From Flavobacteriales bacterium UBA5040 (GTDB lineage: Bacteria; Bacteroidota; Bacteroidia; Flavobacteriales; Weeksellaceae), in contig DIBY01000023.1 in assembly GCA_002415135.1 (NCBI GenBank), forward strand, positions 1-64,000: a stretch of DNA of 64,000 nucleotides, in the 5' to 3' direction. Position numbers and translations under genes: made by a program. The notes beneath the pieces are model-generated. The model saw nothing but the letters and a program-made list of their open reading frames with translations. It made no database searches and was not told where the DNA came from. Of the stretch, positions 51,682-59,396 are shown in pieces; within the stretch, counting starts at the first letter, position 1, and the number at the start of each line of letters is the position of its first letter.

Positions 51682-53622
51682 TTAATTAGGGATCAAACGT
51701 ACCACGCGGTATCCTTTGTTAACGTAAGCTCCGGTTTTTGTTTTTTCAAATTCGAATTTAGTTGCCAGTTGAGTCTGCACTTTAGTCATCTGTTTGAAAA
51801 TCTCTCCTTTCTTATTCTCACGGCTCAACATATCGTTGACTACATCGAACCCGATGACAGCATATTTAGAAGGTGACTTACAATATTTTTTCTGATAATC
51901 TGCCAGAATTTCTTTTTCGAAACTTCCTTCAGTATCTACTTTTCGATCCATTAAATACACCAAATTGCTTTGACTTAACTCATCCACTTTTCGTTCAAAA
52001 ACAGGTGAGTAATACATGCTGAATGATTTCAATCCATCAACTTCTTTAGAAAGTGCGATCATTCTATTGGCAAACGCATCGCCAGCATCATCACTTTTAT
52101 TGGCTAAAATTGCGATTACTGGGGCAGGCTTACCCGTCATCATATTTTGATCAGGCTGAATGTCTGCGGCAGATTTTACCACCAGCACATTAGCATTCTT
52201 CAAATTCTTTTTCAGATTGGTTTCTAAATACTTCGCATAAGTTTGGTCAGTATCAGCAACAATGTAAATTTTTTGATCAGAAAAAGCATCTTTAACTTCT
52301 TTTACAATACGATCTGCATAAATGTAATCATTGGTTTCAATAATGATTAAATTTTGGTGAGTCAACAAATCATCTGAATTCGCAAAAGGTGCTACTACAG
52401 GGATTTTACTTTCTTTCACATAATCCAATACTTCTAAAACACTTGATTTAAAGAATGGACCAATAATTAAATCAGTATTGTCCTTATTGATTTGGGTTAA
52501 AGAATTCTTGAAACTCCTTTCGTTTCCGGCATCGATCACTTTGATATCAAGACTTTGCCCTTTTTTCGCATTTCTTTCGATAGCCAATTTTGCTCCTGCT
52601 AAGAAATCAAGAGACAAATTTCGGTATTTAGAATCGCCACTGTCAAACCCGAACGGAAGCATTAAAACAACGTTTAAAGCATCGCCAGATTTCTTCACAT
52701 AAGCAGAATCTAATTTTTTAATTTTCAAAACCATTCCGGCTTTTAAACCTTGAGAAAGATTCGGATTTAAGGAAAGTAAACCATCTAAAGTAATTCCAAA
52801 TCTATTTAAAAGTCCAAAAACAGTATCACCTTCCTGAACGGTATAAGTCACATAATCATCTCCAACAGATGTTGTCGAATAAGTTGGTGTCGATGTAGTT
52901 TGTGATACGGTAGTAGAAGTTGCTTGAGATTTCACCGGTTCTGAAGAGGCCATGCCTTTCACAGTAATAATATCTCCAGGCTGTAAACCTTTTTCCTCTA
53001 AACCTGGGTTGAGTGCAAAAAGTTCTTTCTGATTCAGATTAAATTTGCGGGATAGTTTATAGTAATTATCCTTTGCCTGAACTGTGTATGAATTTTCATC
53101 TGCAATAGTTATCGCAATATTCGTACGGTCTGCTGGTGTAACAGTTTCGGTTGGTGTGAAAACTTCCACGGGTTTATTGGTGACAACAACTTCTTGCTGA
53201 GCACCACCAAATTTTTGAATATTATTTAAAGGCAAAGTTACTTCGTCACCAATTTTCATATTAGAATCCAAGTTTGGATTTAAAGCTCGTAAGTCAGCTT
53301 CCGTAATCTGATATTGCTTGGTAATTCCGTAAATCGTCTGCTTGGGTAGAAGAATAATCTTACCCAATTTGGCAGAAGATGATGTCGCTTTTGGCTGAAC
53401 GGACGCAGTCGAACTCCCTGACTTGTTGATCACCAAAACATCGCCGATCGATACTTTACCATCTTTTGAATTGGGATTTAATTTCACCAAATCATCAACG
53501 GTCATGCCGTACCTCTTAGCGATATTGTAAGGATTATCGCCCTTTACCACGGTATGCGTTTTCTGGGCAGACAAACCTGCAATTGCTGTTAGACCAGCTA
53601 TAATAAAAAACTTTTTGATCAT
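51682..53622 (-). CDS. LysM-repeat protein with periplasmic-binding-like domain
   Basis: A 646-residue exported protein with signal peptide FFIIAGLTAIAGLSAQ. Four LysM modules can be read (about residues 22-66, 90-132, 178-220, 258-302): THTVVKGDNPYNIAKRYGMT, ILLPKQTIYGITKQYQITEA, SYTVQAKDNYYKLSRKFNLN and YTVQEGDTVFGLLNRFGITL. A 330-residue type 1 periplasmic-binding fold follows (LSLDFLAGAKLAIERNAKKG, DLIIGPFFKSSVLEVLDYVK, YAVIGFDVVNDMLSREN). It is a peptidoglycan-bound periplasmic receptor-like protein; the ligand is unknown. It follows bshC by 37 bases. Confidence 0.93.
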   Translation of the reverse strand: MIKKFFIIAGLTAIAGLSAQKTHTVVKGDNPYNIAKRYGMTVDDLVKLNPNSKDGKVSIGDVLVINKSGSSTASVQPKATSSSAKLGKIILLPKQTIYGITKQYQITEADLRALNPNLDSNMKIGDEVTLPLNNIQKFGGAQQEVVVTNKPVEVFTPTETVTPADRTNIAITIADENSYTVQAKDNYYKLSRKFNLNQKELFALNPGLEEKGLQPGDIITVKGMASSEPVKSQATSTTVSQTTSTPTYSTTSVGDDYVTYTVQEGDTVFGLLNRFGITLDGLLSLNPNLSQGLKAGMVLKIKKLDSAYVKKSGDALNVVLMLPFGFDSGDSKYRNLSLDFLAGAKLAIERNAKKGQSLDIKVIDAGNERSFKNSLTQINKDNTDLIIGPFFKSSVLEVLDYVKESKIPVVAPFANSDDLLTHQNLIIIETNDYIYADRIVKEVKDAFSDQKIYIVADTDQTYAKYLETNLKKNLKNANVLVVKSAADIQPDQNMMTGKPAPVIAILANKSDDAGDAFANRMIALSKEVDGLKSFSMYYSPVFERKVDELSQSNLVYLMDRKVDTEGSFEKEILADYQKKYCKSPSKYAVIGFDVVNDMLSRENKKGEIFKQMTKVQTQLATKFEFEKTKTGAYVNKGYRVVRLIPN

Positions 53623-53659
53623 CTTTTCGATAAATATTTACAAAAATACTGCTTTAAAA

Positions 53660-55246
53660 TTAAATAGTAAAAATTATTAATTCTGAATTTTCAACTTCTA
53701 TTTCCTGATAACAACTATGAAGCCAGTCTTGACCCAGATCCGAATAAAACACGGAGTAATTATAGTTTCTTTCTTGCCAGGTATTTCCCGGATGAATCCT
53801 TTGAAATAGATTCTCCAGCCTTTCCAGTTTTTCACTTTGCTTTATTTTTTCGGCCCGCAATAATCTCTTTTTCATGCGGTCAAAGGATTTTAATTGTCGA
53901 GTTTCTTCTGCTTCAACCAAATTGCCGAAGGTTTTTTCGGTCAATGCTGCTTTTAATTTTAAATCCTGGAATTGGTCTTTCAATTGAGTTTCCTGTTGAT
54001 TTAATAAGGGAAGAATTTCATTTTCTTTCAACAGAACATTATTCGTAACTACTGCGAAATTTTTGAAGAAATCATTAATTTCTAAACCTAAATTCTTCGT
54101 TTTAGAAACTGTTTTCTCAGAAATCATCAACATCGAATTCCTTGGAATTAAAATTGGGAATGGAAGACTAAGTTTTTGAAAATAATTCTTGAGTTCCAGC
54201 CAATACATGATTTCGGCATTACCGCCAATATAAGCGATGTTGGGCAAAATCGTTTCCTGATAAACCGGACGCATCAACGCATTTGGACTGAATCGTTCCG
54301 GATGATTTTCAAGTTCGGTTAAGATCTCTTCTTTGCTAAAAGATAGATCGGTATCAACGATCACGAATTGATCATCTTCAAAAGCTATTCTATCACGGGT
54401 TTCTGAAAGATAGAATAAATTAATTTCCCGTGGATTTACCTGAACTTTTCCATATTTATCAGTTAGAAACTGAACGGTCTCCTGCGTCGTTTCAAATAAA
54501 TTCTGATTGATCAATTCGTCTTCAAAAACTGATTTCATTTCGGCTTTTAATCTGGCGTCATCTCCATCTAAAACCAATAAACCATAGTCGGAAAAAAGTT
54601 CGTTAACGATGATTCTGGTCGCCTGGGTTAAAGTATTTCCTTTTTTGTAAGCGCGCTTTAATAATAAGATAAGTTCAGTTCCAAACACAGAATCTTTAAA
54701 CTCTTCTTCAAACTGAGAAATTAAGAAATCATCTTCGACTTTTATTCTGCCAACTGCTCCACCCGATTTCGCTTTGGTTTCGTAATAATGATCTTCTGTT
54801 TTAAAATGATTGATCTCCTCAAAATCGTGATCTTCTGAAGCCAGCCAAAATAAAGGCACAAAATTCTTTGACGGAAATTTTCCATTTAAAAATTCAGCCA
54901 ATTTAATGGTCTGCAAAATTTTGTAAATAAAGAAAACCGGTCCGGTAAAAAGGTTCAACTGATGTCCGGTTGTTACCGTAAAAGTTTGTTTTGACTCCAA
55001 CTTTCTTAAGTTAGATTGCTGTTGTTCCGATTGAGGAAGAATAGTATGCTGCTCCTGTAGAACTTCGCACAGGACTTTTCTATGATCCGCAGAAAAAGAC
55101 TGCTCTTTTAATTGAAATTGTTGTTCAATATTCTCAACATTAAAGAACTGAGATTCAAATCCAGAAATATTTTGAGTCAGAAAATCCTTGATAAGCAAAG
55201 GAATGCTATCAATTTCTACAAAAGGGATGTTGGTTAGTATTTTCAA
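53660..55246 (-). CDS. bshC: Bacillithiol biosynthesis cysteine-adding enzyme
   Basis: A 528-residue BshC protein, which adds cysteine to GlcN-malate in bacillithiol synthesis. The signature VTTGHQLNLFTGPVFFIYKI (about residues 94-113), PLFWLASEDHDFEEINHF and the Gly-Gly-containing IAYIGGNAEIMYWLELKNYF are present, with a C-terminal coiled coil (KSFDRMKKRLLRAEKIKQSE). bshA and bshB are not in the window. It is first in a unit with the LysM gene. Confidence 0.95.
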   Translation of the reverse strand: MKILTNIPFVEIDSIPLLIKDFLTQNISGFESQFFNVENIEQQFQLKEQSFSADHRKVLCEVLQEQHTILPQSEQQQSNLRKLESKQTFTVTTGHQLNLFTGPVFFIYKILQTIKLAEFLNGKFPSKNFVPLFWLASEDHDFEEINHFKTEDHYYETKAKSGGAVGRIKVEDDFLISQFEEEFKDSVFGTELILLLKRAYKKGNTLTQATRIIVNELFSDYGLLVLDGDDARLKAEMKSVFEDELINQNLFETTQETVQFLTDKYGKVQVNPREINLFYLSETRDRIAFEDDQFVIVDTDLSFSKEEILTELENHPERFSPNALMRPVYQETILPNIAYIGGNAEIMYWLELKNYFQKLSLPFPILIPRNSMLMISEKTVSKTKNLGLEINDFFKNFAVVTNNVLLKENEILPLLNQQETQLKDQFQDLKLKAALTEKTFGNLVEAEETRQLKSFDRMKKRLLRAEKIKQSEKLERLENLFQRIHPGNTWQERNYNYSVFYSDLGQDWLHSCYQEIEVENSELIIFTI

Positions 55247-55300
55247 TTTTTTTTAATAAAATGGTATTCTATATTTTTTTTAATCCCCGAAAATTTTCTT

Positions 55301-55320
55301 TCCCCGACCCTAAAGTGCGG
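55301..55320. repeat. Inverted partner of the DUF559 3' repeat
   Basis: TCCCCGACCCTAAAGTGCGG. Its 18-base core matches the reverse complement of the segment at 55399-55418 at 14 positions. It lies about 80 bases beyond the DUF559 stop. Confidence 0.5.
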
Positions 55321-55395
55321 AAAATTTTCTAAAGCAGATTTCAGTTCCATGTTTTGATTCTATACAAAACTGTGATTTGTTTAAAAATTGGAAAT

Positions 55396-55788
55396 TCAAC
55401 TCCCTTTAGGGCTGGGGCCATTTGAATTTTCAATTTTTTCGATCCAACTGGTGATTCTCAACAACACTGAATCAATATCATTCATAACTTCATCATTTTT
55501 AAATCTTATCACCTCTAAGCCCATTAAGGAAAGTGCTTCTGTTCTTTCGATATCTTTCGAAACCTGCTCTCTCAAAGCATGATAATCACCATCAAGTTCA
55601 ATAATTAGTTTTAATTTATGACAATAGAAGTCTACAATATATAAATTTACTGGGTGTTGTCTCCTAAATTTCAAGCCTTTAATTTGGTTATTTCTTAGCT
55701 TTTCCCACAAAACTTTCTCTGAGTCCGTTTCATTGTTTCGCAATTCTTTGGCTTTTAGAAAAGAACCGAATGGTGCGCCTTTCCACAT
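55396..55788 (-). CDS. DUF559 endonuclease-like protein
   Basis: A 130-residue protein of the DUF559/Vsr-like endonuclease fold. The helix NNETDSEKVLWEKLRNNQIK carries the conserved Glu, GLKFRRQHPVNLYIVDFYCH carries the catalytic Asp and LKLIIELDGDYHALREQV the ELDG motif. Its target is unknown; these proteins resemble a stand-alone very-short-patch or relaxase-associated nuclease. The last residues GPSPKGS lie in a repeat. It is a single gene with no methylase beside it. Confidence 0.87.
   Translation of the reverse strand: MWKGAPFGSFLKAKELRNNETDSEKVLWEKLRNNQIKGLKFRRQHPVNLYIVDFYCHKLKLIIELDGDYHALREQVSKDIERTEALSLMGLEVIRFKNDEVMNDIDSVLLRITSWIEKIENSNGPSPKGS
55399..55418. repeat. Repeat encoding the DUF559 C-terminus
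   Basis: ACTCCCTTTAGGGCTGGGGC. Read on the minus strand it encodes GPSPKGS then the stop of the DUF559 gene, and it is an inverted near-copy of 55301-55320. Confidence 0.5.
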
Positions 55789-55866
55789 GCCGTCATCATA
55801 ATTTGGGGTAAGCTTTTTTATGGCAGTTTTATTTCTTTGATTAAGATTTCACCAACGAAATTAAAT

Positions 55867-57795
55867 TTAACTAAAAAGGTACCAAACAATTCCCAGATTT
55901 AATCGGAAATCATATAAAGGATAATATGGTGCAGTAAACGAATTATTCTTCATGAGAGTCGTATTGAGATGTTGTGCTTCTATAAAGAAAAACATTCTTT
56001 TTACTTTCAGATTAAAATAAACGTCAACTATTGGTTGTCCGCCAATTGAATAAGAATTATTGTTTGGTAAAATAAATTCATTTAAAACAGGAGAGAAATC
56101 ACGTGACGCAAACTTTGAAAAATAATAGGCTTTTACTCCAGTTTGAATTTCTGCAGCATTTTTAAAGGCTTTGGTTTGATAGAAAACATTGGCTCTTCCT
56201 ACGAAATTAGGCATCGGTAAAAGATCTTTGTTGCCGATCGCAGATTGAAAAAGCACTTTCGGATTCAGATGAAATTTACCGTAAGAGAAAGTGGCTTCAC
56301 CACCGATCTGCGAAATATTTACCGCAGATGAACTCTGTTGTGGAAGTGATTGCGCATCTACATAAGTGTAATTGCCGATTCTAAAATAATTAGCAAAAAC
56401 GCTGCTTTTAAACCATTTCAAATTAACGTCACCACCAATTTCGGTAATGCTTTGGTTTTTTGGATCAGCGAAATAATAATTGAATTTTTTATACACGGAT
56501 GGATTGATCAGCAAATTAAAACTCGGTGACGCAGACTGGAAATTCACTTTTGCATTCACAAAATAGTCAGGGATCGGCTCGAATCGGACTATATTCTGGG
56601 AAAGAATAAAACTGCCGAACTCTTTTCCGCTGGAGAATTCTAAATTTGAGTTCAAAGCTACTTTATCCCAAAGATTAATAACCAGATTTCCGACCGCACC
56701 AATTCTGTTTTCCGAAAGTTCTTCTGGGAAATTTAAAAAAGCTGGAAAAGCTGTCCCAACTCCTAACTTGATCATTTGATGACGAACTCCTGCATCTAAT
56801 TTGAAATTTTCTTTATCAAATAGAATGCTTACCGTATTGCTTAAATTCTTAGAATATTTTTTTGAAGACGACGGATAATCATACAATTCTAAAGGATCTG
56901 TAAAATAGTACCTTTCAGGTGATTGCTGATTGTAGAAATATTTATTTCCCTGATGGAAAATGGTATGTCGAATTTTGAACGGAAACTTTTCAGAAGTAAA
57001 AGGTTTAAATTCATGAGAGAAATAATATCGTCGATATGCAAACTGAGAATTAGAATTATTGAGATTAACTTCTAAATTCTCGCGGTTATTAAAGTCGGAA
57101 TCTCCATTGAGAAATAAATTCAAATCGGCAATCCCACCATTTTCCTGATTATTCACATTCTGATGGATAAAATGGGCGAAGGCTTCGTATTTCCCGTTTT
57201 TAGAAAGATAATGGCCGGAGAACAAAACCTCATTGTTTGCCGCCAAGGAATTAAGATAATGACCTTGCGAGCGAAGTCCTGTATATTCTACAGCAAAGTT
57301 GAATTCTTTACCAATATTCTGCGTGTACGTCGACTGCAGCACGGCACCATTTCGCACGGAATTATGATAAATAAAAGCCGTGGTTGGTGTTTTCACGTCG
57401 TAATATTGAACATCCGATATTCTTTTAAGAAGATAAGATTTATTGGTTGGCAGCAACGACAGATTTTGTTCAGGATCGACTTCAAATACCAAAGGATTAA
57501 AGCCAGAACCCACATTGGCGAACTGTACTTTTCCGAAATTATCGCGATTGTTGTATTGCGAAAAAATGAAAGTTTTATCATGGGTAAAGGCAGTATCAAA
57601 GATTTTCTTCTCTGAAAACTGGGTTCTGTAGGTATAATCGTAGATGGTAGGTTTAAAGACTTTCAGGGAATCTTTGAAGCCAGAATCAACAACTAAAGTG
57701 TCGCCAGGTTTTACACGGTTAGAGTCGGTTTTATTGACAACCTGTGCGTTAAGGTGATAACTAAAAAGAAAAAGGCAGAAAAGGATGAATCTCAT
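55867..57795 (-). CDS. Putative outer-membrane porin
   Basis: A 642-residue protein with signal peptide FILFCLFLFSYHLNAQ. It matches the long Bacteroidota putative porin family (PF14121-type): IYDYTYRTQFSEKKIFDTAF, GHYLSKNGKYEAFAHFIHQN, KIRHTIFHQGNKYFYNQ and many alternating aromatic strands to the end (FRLNLGIVWYLFS, a terminal aromatic as in outer-membrane barrels). It probably forms a channel; the substrate is unknown. Confidence 0.88.
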   Translation of the reverse strand: MRFILFCLFLFSYHLNAQVVNKTDSNRVKPGDTLVVDSGFKDSLKVFKPTIYDYTYRTQFSEKKIFDTAFTHDKTFIFSQYNNRDNFGKVQFANVGSGFNPLVFEVDPEQNLSLLPTNKSYLLKRISDVQYYDVKTPTTAFIYHNSVRNGAVLQSTYTQNIGKEFNFAVEYTGLRSQGHYLNSLAANNEVLFSGHYLSKNGKYEAFAHFIHQNVNNQENGGIADLNLFLNGDSDFNNRENLEVNLNNSNSQFAYRRYYFSHEFKPFTSEKFPFKIRHTIFHQGNKYFYNQQSPERYYFTDPLELYDYPSSSKKYSKNLSNTVSILFDKENFKLDAGVRHQMIKLGVGTAFPAFLNFPEELSENRIGAVGNLVINLWDKVALNSNLEFSSGKEFGSFILSQNIVRFEPIPDYFVNAKVNFQSASPSFNLLINPSVYKKFNYYFADPKNQSITEIGGDVNLKWFKSSVFANYFRIGNYTYVDAQSLPQQSSSAVNISQIGGEATFSYGKFHLNPKVLFQSAIGNKDLLPMPNFVGRANVFYQTKAFKNAAEIQTGVKAYYFSKFASRDFSPVLNEFILPNNNSYSIGGQPIVDVYFNLKVKRMFFFIEAQHLNTTLMKNNSFTAPYYPLYDFRLNLGIVWYLFS

Positions 57796-57831
57796 TCGAT
57801 TTGTTTGGTGTACAAATGTATGAAATATGGT

Positions 57832-57872
57832 GAAATAAAAAAGGACTGTAATTTTGATGATTACAGTCCTTC
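57832..57872 (-). terminator. Terminator of the susD-like gene
   Basis: AAGGACTGTAAT (57841-57852) and ATTACAGTCCTT (57860-57871) form a 12-base perfect stem. On the minus strand it is followed by TTTTTTATTT. Confidence 0.92.
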
Positions 57873-57892
57873 TATTCTAACCTAAAAATATT

Positions 57893-59377
57893 TTAGTTAT
57901 ATCCTGGATATTGTTTTAAATTTTCATTAGAGTTTAAAGCTCCCTGAGAAACTGGCAACACAAACAATTTGTCATTGGCTGCAAGATCACAAACCGAACA
58001 GTTCGAAGGTCTTGAAAGCGGCTGATTGTATCTTTTAAGATCTAAGAATCTTTGTCCTTCTCCGTAAAACTCCTTGCTTCTTTCTGCTAAAATATCTGCC
58101 AACAAATTAGTACCAGTGTACGTAACACCACTTCTGGAAGTAGCAAATGCATTCAATTCTATAAGAGCTTGAGCAGTTTGTCCTGTTAAAGATAAAGCTT
58201 CAATTCTATTCAAATAAGCTTCTGAGAATCTAAGAATTTTAATGTTTCTATAGTATCTACCTTCTGAAGAAATTTGTGGATACTTGTTGGTCCAATAGCC
58301 TCTCGGCGAATCTACCGTAATCGCAGGTGTACCTACTTGAGTTAACAAAGCTGATGAAACCGCCGCAGAAGGCCCTTTTCTCACATCACCTACTGCAAAA
58401 CTGCTGTAGAATGTTTCGTTAAACAAGAATGCCTTTTTTGGATCTAATCGGTAATAATATCCCGGCAAAGAAATATTGGCTCCAATTCCATTTACTCTAT
58501 TGGTATCTGAAGTCAAATCTAATTCCCAAACTGTTTCTGGCTGATCTTCAGACACGCCATCATTTTGCGCGGCAAAATACTGATTGTAAGTTGTAGCAAG
58601 AACGGCATTTTCACTTCCAAATGCTCCTCCTTCACTTGCTGCAAAATCTCTAACTTCTGTCGAAAGTTGTAGTGCTAATTGTGCGTCACCGGCAGCTCTT
58701 CTAGTCAGATATACTTTTGATAATAATAATTTAGCTGCATTTACGCCTAACGTAGTTTTTGGTCCAGAGAGTTCTGCATTCATCATTCCATCTTTCAAGT
58801 CAGCGATAATCTGATCGTAAACCTGTGCAATTGTGGCACGTGCTGGTTGAATACTCGCATCATAATTGGTCGTAACCAACGGAACTCCATATTCTGGGTT
58901 TAAACCAGAAGTTGGCGAAGCGGAATAATAATTCACTAAAGTAAAGTAAGCCAGTCCCCGAAGAATTCTTGCTTCTGCTTTTATTCTTGTAAGACCAGCA
59001 CTATTAGGCACAACAGTGTTATTGATCACGAGGTTACAGTTGGCAATAACGCCATATAAACCGTCATACATTGAACTGAAATCACTTTGTTGCGTCGAGT
59101 TAAAATTAAAGTTGTAAGAATTTAAAAATGAGGGATTTTGGTTGGTAAACATTTTATCTCCCATAATATCTCCCAAAACCATCGTTCTCACGCCATAAAC
59201 ACTTGTCGATGAAATTGATAAGTACCCACCGTTAAGAATCTGCTGTAGTTTAGCTTCTGTATTGATGTTCTCAATCTCATCTAAACTTGGCGGAAATAAA
59301 TCTAAGTCTCGCTCGCTACATGAATTTCCCGCGATTAGTAGCGCTAACGTTGATATAATTAAAATATATTTTTTCAT
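57893..59377 (-). CDS. RagB/SusD family nutrient-binding lipoprotein
   Basis: A 494-residue SusD-family outer-membrane lipoprotein with lipobox ALLIAGNSC followed by SERDLDL. The N-terminal TPR-like fold (LTRIKAEARILRGLAYFTLV, TIAQVYDQIIADLKDGMMNA) and the C-terminal SusD part (RNIKILRFSEAYLNRIEALS, LAERSKEFYGEGQRFLDLKR) are clear. It caps the SusC channel encoded 19 bases upstream. The transported nutrient is not evident; no polysaccharide hydrolase is adjacent. Confidence 0.95.
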   Translation of the reverse strand: MKKYILIISTLALLIAGNSCSERDLDLFPPSLDEIENINTEAKLQQILNGGYLSISSTSVYGVRTMVLGDIMGDKMFTNQNPSFLNSYNFNFNSTQQSDFSSMYDGLYGVIANCNLVINNTVVPNSAGLTRIKAEARILRGLAYFTLVNYYSASPTSGLNPEYGVPLVTTNYDASIQPARATIAQVYDQIIADLKDGMMNAELSGPKTTLGVNAAKLLLSKVYLTRRAAGDAQLALQLSTEVRDFAASEGGAFGSENAVLATTYNQYFAAQNDGVSEDQPETVWELDLTSDTNRVNGIGANISLPGYYYRLDPKKAFLFNETFYSSFAVGDVRKGPSAAVSSALLTQVGTPAITVDSPRGYWTNKYPQISSEGRYYRNIKILRFSEAYLNRIEALSLTGQTAQALIELNAFATSRSGVTYTGTNLLADILAERSKEFYGEGQRFLDLKRYNQPLSRPSNCSVCDLAANDKLFVLPVSQGALNSNENLKQYPGYN

Positions 59378-59396
59378 ATTAATTTATTTTTTGCGG

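Noticed and set aside
55396..55788. DUF559 gene as a restriction-modification component
   Set aside because: No methyltransferase or specificity gene lies nearby; it is flanked by bshC and a porin gene.
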